Shown here one piece after another: positions 1-10,990 of a stretch of 64,000 nucleotides of DNA (its first letter is position 1; each line of letters begins with the position of its first letter). The stretch comes from Rallus limicola (taxonomy: Eukaryota; Chordata; Aves; Gruiformes; Rallidae). The position numbers were made by a program, and so were the translations under genes. The notes below the pieces were generated by a model. That model ran no database searches. It was not told the DNA's origin and saw only the letters and a program-made list of their open reading frames with translations. The stretch is from contig JAKCOZ010000001.1 of the NCBI GenBank assembly GCA_022605955.1, positions 79,410,520-79,474,519 of the forward strand, read 5' to 3'.

Positions 1-1078
1 GGTTCCTAATCGCTTGTCTAGATGCATTTGCAACTTATTCTGATTCCTTAACAGCTCTTTCTGTCTGCTCATGTTCCTTTGGCATTGTGATCACTCTCCA
101 TTAGCTCTCTCAAGTAGTGGCATGAGATGCCAGGATAGATACTGTCAAAATCAAACATCTTCGTTCTGTTCCTTTTCTTTTTTTCCTCACTTACCACTGG
201 AAAAAAAAAAAAAAAAAGTATGTTTGTCTTTTCAGAGGTATGTATAGAAGAGGGAGTCCAAGGCTATTAAAAAAAACCAACCCACCTACTAAATAAATAC
301 TTCTTAGTCAGATATATCAGATTAATAGGGAGATCCCTACTCTTAGGTATAAAAATATCGTTGGATCAGTCACTGTCTTGAGATAAACTACCATGGCGTC
401 AATATTAGCAGGTTGTTTTGCCTCTGTGTTAAATTCTCAGGGGATGAAGGGCAGTCCCCAGTACAGCTACTTTCTTGTAGCTGTGATCTTGGCTGACTCA
501 CTTGCTGGCGTATCTTGCAGGACCAGCCTGCAAGAACTGTGAATATTCTGCGAGCTTTTAAGATTCTAAACTTGACCTTGGTCTTACAGTATTTCTGCTT
601 ATCTGTCACTAACCCAAGGGGAGTAAGGACGGTGTCAATGGGTGCTCAGGTATGACAGCAATGACTGGGGTGGAATATTTATCTGCTAGCTGGATGCATA
701 GTAAGAGCCTGTTTGCAAAGGCAACAGAGCAAATTTCAAAGACCTTTTTCGTAGTGCCTGTCCTTCATCATACTCAGGTTGATGGCAGCATCCCAGAGAA
801 AACCCTAAAGTAGGACACGAGGTTTGTACTGAGGCAGTGGAGACTGGCTCTCCACTGTTTCCCCAGGGGGTTATCTTGATCTGTGCAAAGCCAGTACCAG
901 ATCCTTCTATCATTTCAAGGGAGTGATGTAATGAACAGAGAATTTTTGTTTCTTTGTCATTTACCTCTGCTTTGGGCACAGGGGAATGACAGTCCTCATC
1001 TCCAGATGGTGTCAACCAGTATAACCAGCTGGAAGAGGGGCCTGTGAATGCAGAATCAGACATCCAAAGTCTGTCTGT
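1..1078. other. Unique non-coding DNA, no gene seen
   Basis: This stretch has ordinary vertebrate AT/GC composition. It contains a 17-nt A run at 201-217 and no recognisable coding exon on either strand. Open frames at 388-609 and 686-1063 (minus) show no known domain or codon pattern. Confidence 0.6.
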
Positions 1079-1261
1079 CTTTCTTTTCTTTCTTTTCTTT
1101 CTTTTCTTTCTTTTCTTTCTTTTCTTTCTTTTCTTTCTTTTCTTTCTTTTCTTTCTTTTCTTTCTTTTCTTTCTTTTCTTTCTTTTCTTTCTTTTCTTTC
1201 TTTTCTTTCTTTTCTTTCTTTTCTTTTCATTCTTTTCTTTCTTTTCATTCTTTTCTTTTTA
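1079..1261. repeat. Pyrimidine-rich microsatellite with a 9-bp unit
   Basis: The plus strand reads as tandem TTTCTTTTC units, near-perfect from about 1081 to 1226 (roughly 16 copies) and then interrupted by CATTC variants to about 1261. Because the unit is 9 bp (three codons), all overlapping frames stay open, giving artefactual Phe/Leu/Ser-rich products on plus and Lys/Glu/Arg-rich products on minus. The strict purine/pyrimidine strand split can support triplex (H-DNA) structure, and length variation between individuals is expected. Confidence 0.95.
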
Positions 1262-1263
1262 TT

Positions 1264-1312
1264 TACTGTAAAGCTCTTTGAGATCTTCTAAGGGAAGGTA
1301 CTGTAAAATAGA
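1264..1312 (+). repeat. Possible MIR SINE 3' fragment
   Basis: The segment TGTAAAGCTCTTTGAGATC followed by a GGTACTGTAAAA-like string resembles the conserved 3' part of MIR/CORE-SINEs (TGTAAAGCGCTTTGAGA...GCGCTATAAAA). It directly abuts the microsatellite. Only about 45 nt align by eye, so the call is tentative. Confidence 0.4.
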
Positions 1313-3424
1313 AACCATTAGGCAAGTATGGGTAAGTGTACTTATTTGCCCTGTTTCTCTTAGTACTGCACAGTGTTCCTTTCCATTGGCTGATTTATAA
1401 CCCCCAGATTTGCAAGGTCATCTCCATTTGGTCCTGCAGCGTTGCATTTTTAAGAGGTGCTACAGCCTCCCCTTTTTTTGCCAGGATAAAAATAATAGAA
1501 ACTGAACAGACCTTGACCAAAGGAGTGGCCCATACCAGGCCAGTAACTAGGAAGAAGTTTGTAAAGCTCAGTGATGTTTTTTGGTCCCTTTCTTTGGGAA
1601 GAAGTCTTTCTTTAGCCCTGGCCCTCACTCAGATGAGCCAAGGAGGCCCTTCCAGCCGAAGGCACTGTGGTATTAGCGGTAACGTGTGGGCCCAGCCTGC
1701 GTGTGGCAGCCTGGCCTTGCGCAGTCGGTGTGTTTAACCAGCAGGCTGCTTTCTTCCTGAGAGAGGAAGCACATGCAGCTTCATCGGAGCCTGACAGGAG
1801 TCCTTCCCTTTTCCTCAGGTCCTGTCTGCAGCATCTCATGGGTTTCCAGCAAGGAATACTTCTGTCTTTGTAAGCACAGGAGTCTGGAGCAAGACATGTC
1901 CTTGCTGTTTAGATGTCCTTTATTGGCTAGATCAGGGCTTGTGAGAAGCACGTTCAGGTTCTGAGCAGTGTTTGGTGGGGAAATGATGCTTTGCTTTTCC
2001 ATTGCTCCTGCCTCTCACAGCGACCCCAGAACATAAGGCCAAGGGCACGATTCCTCCAGCTCCCTTGACTGTGAGTCATATTCTTCTGACCAATGTGTTT
2101 CTGCATTTCCATTGTCTCCCAAGGTGACAAGTACTAAAGAAAAGGAACAATTGGGGGGGGTGTGGGTGGTGAAAAGCCTTTGCTTTTTTAATCTCACTGT
2201 GATACAGAATTAACCAAGCATACAGGAGCATCATAGGAAGCTTTTAAGCAAGTGGACTTGGCCTAAACTGAAAAGAATGTGGAACAAGCAGCCTACTGTC
2301 TGGAATATGATGCAGCCTGTGTTCCTTTCAGAAGTAAGATCAAACCAAAGTTTGGCTGATGGAAACTTTTGGAGTCCTGAAATAAGCCTGGGGCTACACC
2401 CACACTCCTCTGACTGAAGTCCATCTCTAGCCCTCCTAGACTTTGATGGAAGCATTTAAATTGAAACCAAATCCACACCAGTTTGTTGTTAAGCTGCTTG
2501 AGGGATACTAGCACTCTTCCTTGAATTGGGCCCTAGACCAGGGGGGAAAAGTGACCATCTCCCCATTTAGATCCCTCATGTCTCCACACTGAGCTATACT
2601 ACTTCCATGCTGGCTCTGTCTTTCAGGGCCTTCTCGCTCTCCTCTTTGTGCGCCCTCCCTACGACAAGGCAGGCACCCTTACACTGTGGGTACAAAGCAG
2701 TCCTGGATTAAGCAAGCTCGACAATTTCTTCCCTAGATGAGGGTGAAGAGAAACCGCAGCTTCTGCTGGGGGCTTCATTCTGCAGTATCTGGTGCTCTGC
2801 CGTCAGCCTTGACCTCCAGCCAGCTTTACACCTGCCAGAGATCAGTCCCTTCATCTGTGCCTGCACATGTACACGCCGGTTCCTCTTTCCTTTGGTCCTC
2901 TGGGAGACAGAGGGAACAGGTCCATGTGATCTGGTCTTACAAATTTTGTATGTTCGCATTCCCACCTGCCTCACCGGTGTCCTCAGTTCCCTTTGCTTCA
3001 GACTCCTGGGCTGCTTCTCACTTTGCTACTTCTTCCCCATTGCCCCTCCTCTGCTGTGCCTTCACACAGTGTGTGTGTCCCCCCATCCATATCCTCACCT
3101 CTTTCCCCTGCAGTCCCCCTTCACCGGCATACAATGTAGTCACTATTGCCTCCAGTTAGTCAATTAAGAGATTATGTTTCATGGCTGTGCTAGGTTGTTG
3201 GGGTTTCTTTTCCCTACTTAATATTATTTTTCCAGCTCCATCTTGGCACCTACATTTATTTGAAACAAATTGCAGGATAATTTGTTTTTCTAATTTTCAA
3301 GACATGAACTCCTGGTTCCAGGGGGGTCGGTGTATCGGGCACCCGGTGCCAGCGAGCTGGGACTGCACACAGAGATTTGTGCTGTGTGAGGAAATACTTC
3401 ATTAGACTTGTATTCCACGAAGAC
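1313..3424. other. Unique non-coding DNA, no gene seen
   Basis: No repeat or coding exon was recognised. Short overlapping open frames on both strands (for example 1336-1737 plus and 2737-3159 plus) lack any known domain. A G run lies near 2153-2160. Confidence 0.55.
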
Positions 3425-3590
3425 ACTCTTGCTTCTTAACGCCTATGATTTTAATTAAAACCTGGAAAGTGAAGAATCCTCGGGTTGTATTAATGTTTTC
3501 ATTTCCATTAGGACAGCGGAGTTTATAAACACGAGCTGGGTTTATAAATTAGACCTTGTACGAATATTAAGTGCACTGTGCAGCAAAGGC
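3425..3590. promoter_or_regulatory. Candidate conserved non-coding element
   Basis: The block is AT-rich, yet keeps isolated CpGs and homeodomain-type cores (TTTTAATTAAAA near 3450, ATTAAT near 3490). The 9-mer GTTTATAAA occurs twice, at 3521-3529 and 3540-3548. This look, unlike the flanking DNA, is typical of vertebrate enhancers, but conservation cannot be seen from one genome. Confidence 0.3.
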
Positions 3591-5802
3591 AGCTGAGAAC
3601 TGGAGTGGAGCTGGCCCCATCTGTCTCTTTCCTTGGCTTGCTCTCACTTTCCAGTGTCCTCCTCTTGGCACAGGCTTTTCTGAGTTGTTCAAGGGTTCCC
3701 CCTTGGAGACTGAGCTAATGGCTTCTTCCATTTCTTCCTGTGGATGCTCTCCTCACTCAGCAAAGCAGGAAGAGAGGCAGATGTTTCAATCAGGGGCTTG
3801 CAAAACAACCTGCAAAGGTGACTTTAGGTATGGGGATTTCATGATGAATAACGCGAAGGGGGAAAGAGATTCTCCTGACCCAGTTCTCACATGTGTGCTC
3901 ACACAGAGATGCACAGAGACAGTCGGGTCTAAATATGCATCCCACTTCGTCATCCACACCCAGCGCGTGCTTATGTACCCCTGATGGTGTGGGGGAAAGT
4001 AGTAGAAGCAGTCTCCTCCAGAGACAATGTGATAGCTGCATACAGCTGTGAGCAGGCGGCAGTGGGTGAGCGCGGGCAGGCACAGCCTGGCACAGACACT
4101 GAACCGGGGGACCACGGACCCCATTCAGCCTGGCTGTACTCAGCCGCGCAAGCCACACGCAGGCCGTCAGGGTGACACCAATGACAACAGCAGGCACTTG
4201 TGGGCTGCACTCTGCTCAGGGACAGCAGAAAGGTTAGCACAGACAGTCGTCACCCACAGTTTTATGCAAGGGAAAAAGTGAAGCGCGGATAGACGCAGCA
4301 CTGAGATCCACGCTGCCGTCAGCAGCAGAGCTGGGAGAAAAATCTGGATCTCGTGTGTAGGGATCCTGAATTCCTCTTCCCAATCACCACAGGGAAAACT
4401 TCCCACTCCTGGCTGTAGACATGTAACATCCTTGGAAATGACAGTACTTTTTTACTTGGCAGTGTACAGAAGTGCTATGACTGTTTGCATCCCTGGCCTT
4501 TTTGCCTGCAGTATCTGAAAACTTCTGGTATCTTGTGGTATCAAGGCTATCTTGTGGTGGCCATAAGTAAGGAGAGCTCAGATCTGCCTACCCTGTGTGC
4601 AGTGCAGCATCACACAGGAACTCTATCTGAGCTAACCAGCTCAGGCAGTGTGTGATGTAGAGGTACCCTCAGCTGCCTACACCCTGTCAGCATGTTCTTT
4701 TTGGAAGATGGGTGCAAACCTTCCATGCAAGCATTTGGCTTCTTTTGAGTGTGCAGAAGGAAGGACCCTGTGCTAAACACTCACAGTCCCCCCTAGGATC
4801 TGCAGCAACGAGTCTGAAGGTATTTTGTATGGGGACCTGCATGCATGTGTAAGCGTCTTTGCTTTGCAATCTAAACCATGTGAGGGGAGTGGGCCATCCC
4901 TTCAGACCTTGCTGACATTGGCTTAACTCCATAGCTGCTCAACTGTCTGAGCCAGTTTGCAGGGTAGTGCCTGTGATTCACAAGCAGCTCTGCTTCTATC
5001 AGTGGCTGAGGTGGTACAGGGGGGTGGCAGAAGATGGGAAGAGAGCCCCTGGGCATGCCTGCCTCTCCCCATCTCCCTCACGGCATGCCTGGATGTTTTG
5101 ACATGAGGGTGATGTTCAGGAGGAAGGAAGGAGGCGTGCTCCTTGTCAGCCTCTGCCTCCTTGAGCCCAGCAGGGCTGTTAGTGAGATATCCTTCCAAGC
5201 AGCTTAAATAGAAACGTCTGGTGACAAAATGAAAACAAATGGGGAAGCGGGCGAGTCTGGCTGGCGGGGGTTCCCTTCCCTGGTGCTGCCAGCCCCCGAG
5301 GGAGAGGAGAGGCTTGCTGGCACTTCCAGCCCTGATAATACATCTGAGTCAGTGGAAGGGCTGGTGGCAGGGGAGAAGGAGGAGGGGGTAGCTTCCTGCG
5401 CCATTTTCCAGGCTCTTTTGATACTGCTGAGCCCATTAGAAGCCATTTTTCAGGCTGCCTGACAACACGGGCTCTGGCCCTGAGTTGAGACTTGGAGGGG
5501 TCTGGGCCACTGCATCTCTGCGGAAAAGGGGGGACAGCTGAGCTCCATCAGTCAGGGTGGTGCCAGGAGCTCCCCACTGGAAATTCCTGGTAGTGCAGCA
5601 GCCCCTCTGCTGCCCCTGACTATGTTCAAGGGGATGCCAACGGTGGTTCAAAATCGCTGCTTTTTTTTTTCTATTTGGAAACTTTTTTTGTCTTCTTTAA
5701 CTTTCCTCCCCTATGTTCCTGTAGGAGGGTGCAGGGCATTTAATTTGCAAAATCAGAGTCTTTGCATCTCACTTAATCCCAGTCCTTATTACCACCATGT
5801 GG
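3591..5802. other. Unique non-coding DNA, moderately GC-rich in part
   Basis: No gene was recognised. A mildly CpG-enriched patch lies at 4060-4175, and 5200-5460 is GC-rich with overlapping frames on both strands that have no recognisable product. Confidence 0.5.
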
Positions 5803-5925
5803 TCCAGTTCCCTTCTGCATCCCTTAGGTAAGAAGGGATTGAGAAGTTGATCACTATTCTCCAACGACAAATTAGCCAGGCAAAAGTCCTGCCTACCCCA
5901 GGGCCTGCTCAGGGAGTCGGTAAGT
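5803..5925 (+). other. Weak candidate recursive splice site with downstream donor
   Basis: A mostly pyrimidine stretch ends in TTAG at 5824-5827 and is followed immediately by GTAAGA (5828-5833). A strong donor, TCG|GTAAGT, begins at 5920, which would define a 92-nt exon (5828-5919). The frame starting at GTA meets TGA after four codons. The tract is shorter and less pure than that at 40864, so this is the weaker of two same-strand sites. Confidence 0.25.
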
Positions 5926-6779
5926 CGGTGGTATGGCATAACCCCTTGGGCTGAGCAAGTAGAACTGGATGTGGGGGGTGTCTGGGGGTCAGAAAACCCT
6001 TTGAGCTCCTTCCAACAGGGCTCTCCAAGGGTTTTCTTGCAGGGACTATGTGTTTTCAGTGAGTGGGTGTACGTGGAAGGGAGGAGGGGATGGGGGCTGA
6101 ATAGAAATGCCGTGGTAATACTGCACGTTAATGGCAACACTTCTCCAAGAAATTTCTCTTGAGAGTTCCTCATTATGCAAACAAGTCTGGCAAATGATAA
6201 TGCCTCCTGTACTTCTATGGATTAATGTATGTAAATGGAAGGGCTGCTGCTCATTCCCAAAAGCAACATTCAGTTTCCCACCCAGGAGCCAGCGCCCAGG
6301 CCAAGGGCACTGCCTCTCAGGGGGTACACACAGACTGGTTTTCACCCCTCTCTCACACCTGTTGGCCTTAGTGGTTTTTAAGATCTCTAAGATAAATGTT
6401 GCCATACTTTAAACGTGCATCTGCATTGAGTAAAGGACTGTGGCCCTCTGCACACTGGGGTCAGCATACGTCACCTGGGTCCTGCCCAGCACAGTGTGGT
6501 CGTGTCACATGTCCTGGTGATCTGGTGGAGAAACTAGCAGAATAGATCCATAACATTGCAGGATTGCAAGGGGGTAGATGAGGGTGGTGGCTGACTTCTT
6601 GGTTACAGACTTAAATCTGATGTGGCAAAGGAGTCGCTTGCTGGAGGGAAGTTTGTTACCGTTGTGAAATGACTTCAGTGCATTTTAAGTCGTCTTTTTT
6701 TGAGTAATGTAACAGAGGCAAAAACCCACAGAAAAAAGCAAGTTGTTTTACGGAGGTTTGTTTTGTTGGGGTTTTTTTA
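5926..6779. other. Unique non-coding DNA, no gene seen
   Basis: No repeat family, exon or simple repeat was recognised. Overlapping short frames at 6046-6412 on both strands have no known domain. Confidence 0.5.
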
Positions 6780-6930
6780 AGCAATCTAGGTCAGGTCAAT
6801 CTGAGTTAGCTGAGCCTGGGGCTGACATCACCAAGTTTATCTTGTGGTAAAACCAAAGTACGCTATCAGTGCGATGTTTTTCCACTTGAGATAACTTCTG
6901 ACAGTTGCCATGAGGTTAAAAACACCCTTT
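6780..6930. promoter_or_regulatory. Candidate conserved non-coding element
   Basis: The block carries a RUNX-type core (TGTGGT at about 6844), a GATA-like TTATCT at 6838 and retained CpGs (TACGC, GCGATG) in otherwise CpG-poor DNA. It is enhancer-like by appearance only. Confidence 0.25.
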
Positions 6931-8249
6931 TTCTTCCCTTCTTTTTCCTTTTGAGAACAGACCCTCCCTATGCCTTTCCTTTGCTTGAATGTGCACGCAT
7001 AGCAGAGTCCCATCAGGGCTGGCGCTGGGCAGCAGCCTCAGCAGCAAAGCTGGCTACCAACACCCATGCCTTACCCGCCGCTTGGCGAGCAGAAGCCCGG
7101 CTTCTTCCAGGCGCTCCCACTGCCACCTTCCCTCAGCAACACAATAACTGCAAATTAATTGAGTGGTTTCTGACTGCTAAAACCGGTACGTGCAGCAGAG
7201 GGTATCTGGGCTAAGGAACATTCACTTGAAATGCAGGTGAACTGCTTTGCCAAGCACCTGGAAATAGCTAAAACCAAAGTGGGTTTGGACTTCTTTAGCG
7301 CAATAAACAATTTCCCCACTTCCTTTCCCCCCCCTCCCCCTTGCTGTTATCAGGGAAATGGGAGTTCAGAGATTTGAGTCAAGCTTTGACCCACATAAAA
7401 AACATACTCAATTATATTAGCCTTGAACTTTTAAATTTCTAGGTAGTTCCAAAACCCATGCAGCTAATTTTCTTTTCCTTATTAGGTTGGGCTGGTTGTT
7501 ATTTTTGCCCTCTTCTCTAGACAGCTTGACTGGGAGAGAAAAAAGCAAAATGCTACATGATGGCGGCTCCCTTCTGACAAGGCAGAGTTAAATCATGGAA
7601 GATAGAATCTGCGTAGCACAGCCTGTAGCAAAGAATGGAGGCGTTTAACTTTCCTCTGGCTTTTCTAAGACAAAAACATCTTAATGCTAAACCAGCCTGA
7701 AATTAGGCAGTTTGGGGCATTTCAAGAAAGAAGACTGAAACACTGGATGATAGGAACATTAATTTTTTTTTCCTCCACCCAGAAGGAAAATGTTATAAAA
7801 TTTCTGTGAATAATTTTGAAATGTGTGCTGTGAGGGTTAGATCCAAAATCCGTGTTGTTTTGAATCCAGATGAGAGCTGACTTGTTAGGGAAATACTTTA
7901 CTGCCATCAAGTTTGGTCATCTAAAGCATGCCAAATGGCGTGCTTGCTATGGGGGGTGGTTGCTCTCAGCTTTAAAGGAAGCACAACCCAGGGCATCAAT
8001 GGGGAGCCCTTTGCAACCTGCTTGCCCCTGACTTGCCATGCCTCTTGACCCATGCTGAGAAGAAAAAAAGGATTGCCTTGCATCCCAGGAACCTTATAGA
8101 AATGGATGGTTTACATCCTGGTGCAAGGTTCTGTTCTGTTTTGGATACAACCTGTGTTAACTTGGGAGGGGGGCTGGGAATGATGCTAGATTTGGAACAC
8201 CCTAACCTGCTTTTTTGCTATTGAGATTGCAAAAGCGATCGGAGATTGC
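6931..8249. other. Unique non-coding DNA, no gene seen
   Basis: The stretch includes a short GC-rich patch at 7020-7110 and a C-rich run near 7327-7340. No coding exon, known repeat or RNA gene was recognised. Confidence 0.5.
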
Positions 8250-8900
8250 AATTCTTCTCCAGCTCTGAAGAATCCCGTTGATATATGCCCCACATTATGA
8301 TCATATATAAAGACTGATAAGGCATCTTTGAAGGAAAATCAGAGGGGAACATGTTGCTGTGCGTGCTAAAGTAGCAGAAGTGTGAATGTCACGTTGAAAC
8401 CTTACGTTTTGATACACAGCTGTAACAAAGGGGGTGAGGGGTCTGTCTGCGTAAAGAACACCAGAAAATCTACTGCCTAATGATTTTTGTAAAGAGAATA
8501 TAAATCAAAATTGGGAAGCACGGAAGGCTTTTACACCTACATGGTGGATTTTGCTGCTATAAAACCCTACCGTACTCTGTCTTCGGAAGTTGACTGGGAA
8601 GTAATAGCGCCTTATCAAGGTTTTGCACGTGATAGCCCTAGGGTTTACCTTTGTAGTGCCTTTTGAAGGGAAGGAAAAAAGGTCCCGCTAGTACAGAGCA
8701 AAGGGTGAAACGGAGACACGAGAAAGGGAAATAAGAAGATTATACCTAATTGCCTTAGCATCCACTTAACTATTTTACATATGTGTCTTAGAACAAATGT
8801 TTGTGGAGTGTCTAGACCGGTGTTTACAAACGTGTTCGCTAACTCCGGTTAATTGGGGAGCAATTAACGTGAGTTAAAATGCTGGGAAGTCTAGACAAAG
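8250..8900. promoter_or_regulatory. Enhancer-like block with forkhead and homeodomain motifs
   Basis: This AT-rich block keeps many isolated CpGs. It ends with a forkhead motif TGTTTAC at 8821-8827 and a perfect inverted repeat GTTAATTG (8848-8855) / CAATTAAC (8861-8868) with a 5-nt spacer, which places two TAATTG homeodomain half-sites head to head. The motifs are seen directly. Enhancer function is inferred. Confidence 0.35.
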
Positions 8901-9439
8901 CTGGAGCACCTCTTCCTCTCCTTACTCCTTCAACCCGCTAGGAAAATGGAGGAAATGACTTAGGGAGGCAAACTTTTCCCTGCAAGGCAAGGGGAGAAGC
9001 AGAAAAGGATGGACAAGAGCCCTCTCAGCTGTGTGCTTCGCTAAGCAGGCTGTGCTCCACGCTTCCCATGTTAGCTGTGCAGAAACCACGCACAGCTCCG
9101 GGAGCACGGCTTTGCTCTGTCACTTGCTCTGCTTGGGTTTTTCCACCCATTTTGCCAAAGTCATTCCTCTATACCCAGGGCCTTCTGTTGGCTCCTCCTG
9201 CTTTCCCTATGCCTGCAAGCCTCTGGCAGGGCCTTTCTGCCTGCCACCCCTCTCTGCCCCTTTCTAACTCCAGCCAGTTCTCCTCCTGCAAGCGTCAAGC
9301 TGATGGCAGGAAACTGCCCTCCCAGTTACTCTCGGATGATGCTCTCCACTGTCCCAAACAACCCAGCCCCTCCGTCCGCCGCCCTGCTGATGGTGGCTGT
9401 GCTCCTGTCCTGCTTCTGCAGGCTCCAGTCGGGGCCCTG
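8901..9439. other. GC-rising flank of the CpG island, no gene seen
   Basis: The sequence becomes C-rich on the plus strand. A 151-residue plus frame (9068-9523) runs into the island but is proline/leucine/cysteine-rich with no recognisable domain, as expected of compositionally biased DNA. Confidence 0.45.
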
Positions 9440-9850
9440 CAGTCCGGGGAGCCGCTCGGGGGCCTGACATCGCTGCAGCCCCTCCCCGAGAAGGCCGGCG
9501 GATGGGCTGGGTGGGGGCGCTAAGGCAGAGCCGGCGGAGGGCAGAGTGGGAGGTGTCACTGTGGGGCCAGGCCTGCGGCTTCCACCCTCTTCTCTTGCGG
9601 CCGTGCTCGAGGCCGTCTGCCCGCTGGAGCCCATTGGCGGAGAAGGCGTTGTGACGCCGCCAGGCGGCTAGCCAATGAGGGCAGGCGTTGAGGTGTCAGC
9701 ACTGTGACCCCAGCAGCCAAGGCAGGTGGGCCGCCATAGCCGGCAGAAGCCACCCTGGGCACTGGCAGAGCAGCACGGCCAAGCCTGTCGGTGCGCCGAA
9801 GGGGATGGCTGCGGGAGGCCGCGCCGGGTGAGCCCTCCTCAACACAGGTG
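9440..9850 (+). promoter_or_regulatory. CpG island, candidate promoter
   Basis: CpG is frequent here (GCCGGCGG, GCGGCCG, GACGCCGCC, GCCGCGCCGGG), in sharp contrast to the surroundings. An inverted CCAAT box (ATTGG at 9633-9637) and a direct CCAAT box (9672-9676) flank a TGACG core (9652-9656). This opposed pair about 40 bp apart suits NF-Y-driven, TATA-less, possibly bidirectional promoters. A YY1-like GCCGCCAT lies at about 9730-9737. No TATA box was seen. The plus strand is favoured because a good splice donor follows at 9828. Transcription itself is inferred, not seen. Confidence 0.55.
9805..9827 (+). CDS. Possible first coding exon (start codon to splice donor)
   Basis: An ATG at 9805 has a fair Kozak context (G at -3, G at +4). 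It opens a short frame reading Met-Ala-Ala-Gly-Gly-Arg-Ala, then reaches CGG|GTGAGC, a good donor with its GT at 9828-9829. Unspliced, the frame stops at TGA 9829-9831, so it makes sense only if spliced. The exon would hold 23 coding nt and pass on two bases of an incomplete codon. I do not recognise the gene, and no matching second exon could be identified in the window. The island could equally serve a non-coding RNA or a minus-strand gene. Confidence 0.2.
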
Positions 9851-10851
9851 CTTTCCCTGGCAGCGCCCTGCGCACCTGGAGGAGCTCCTCAGCCTGCCCT
9901 GCCAGGGACCTTCAGGAGCGCCCGCCCCCAAGACCTGCTCCCCTGGAGTCTGCAGGATGTGGTAGGTACATGCCCGGGTTCCGGAAGGACTGTCATGAGG
10001 TGGGGAAGCACTAGGCCAGAGGGGGTTGAGGAATACCAGCTCGCAGCCTTCCACCTAAACCCGTTGTGAATGTTGCCTTTTGAGGAGGTTTCCCAGTGGG
10101 AAAATAAAGGGAAATTGCCCACGCTAAGCAACAGCTGCTGCTGTTTTAGCAGCGCTGTGCGTGGCTTTCCCAGTCCTCCTTGGCTCCTGTGGAACCATTT
10201 CTTTCTTCAGTGGATGAATACTTCAGGGACTGTACCTCAAAAGTAAGAGTTTTGGCCAGGATCTGTGTTTTGCCGTAGTGGTAGCATGATTGGCAGACCC
10301 CCTGAACTGTGATGTTGTATGTGCCCTTGAGGAGCTTTTTAGGGATGAGTGTCTGCTGAAGGCTCGTGGAGGTGTGTCACAGTTGTGTATGTAATGGTCA
10401 GGGGCACTCTCACTGCGGGCTCTTGGCTTTGTCTTCCCCGCCACCCCCCAATACATCCTAACCCTCTGCATTGCAAAGTACATCTGCAGGGCTTATTCTT
10501 CCATGGCAGGGTGGGAGCAGTTAACCAAACAAAGCTGTGCGTTCCTAAGAGACAGGTAGCCAGGGCCTTCCTGTGGACAGCAGGAGCTCTGTCAAGGGCA
10601 GAGCAAGAGGAGACAACTCATGGAAAGGATTTACAAGTATAGACACAAACAAACCTTGCTTGATTGCTTGCTTTCTCTCTCTCCCCTGTTGCACGCACGT
10701 GTCTGGAAGTTAAACCCATGAGCTAATTGCAAAGCCACATGGACATGTCTTTATATATAAATAATAATAAAAACCCCATTCATTATGTACCCTGGAGTGT
10801 CTAACCTGCATTGCATCCAGTAATTCATTTGCCTGGGAATCAATCCAATAT
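9851..10851. other. Unique non-coding DNA downstream of the CpG island
   Basis: No coding exon was recognised. An AATAAA sits at 10103-10108, and an AT-rich run lies at 10749-10770. Frames on both strands near 9839-10131 are island-edge artefacts. Confidence 0.45.
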
Positions 10852-10990
10852 TAGAATAGCAAAAATGAAAGGTTGGAAGAGATCTCAGGAGTCCATTTTC
10901 TTCCTTGCAGACAGGATCAAAAATGCCAATTGCAGACTCATGATCTGCTTCAAATAGTCATACATGTGCAGAATGAGGCCTGACCGGCCC
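10852..10990 (-). mobile_element. Degraded CR1 3'-end fragment
   Basis: The plus strand reads TTAGAATAG...GGTTGGAAGAGATCTCAGGAGTCC, which resembles the reverse complement of an avian CR1 3' end (AGAATCATAGAATGGTTGGAAGAGACCTCAGGATC). The match fades after about 10920. It is an old, 5'-truncated copy on the minus strand. Confidence 0.5.

Noticed and set aside
1012..1281. Open frames on both strands with Lys-Glu-Arg or Phe-Leu/Ser repeats
   Set aside because: They are translations of the 9-bp microsatellite, which cannot create stops.
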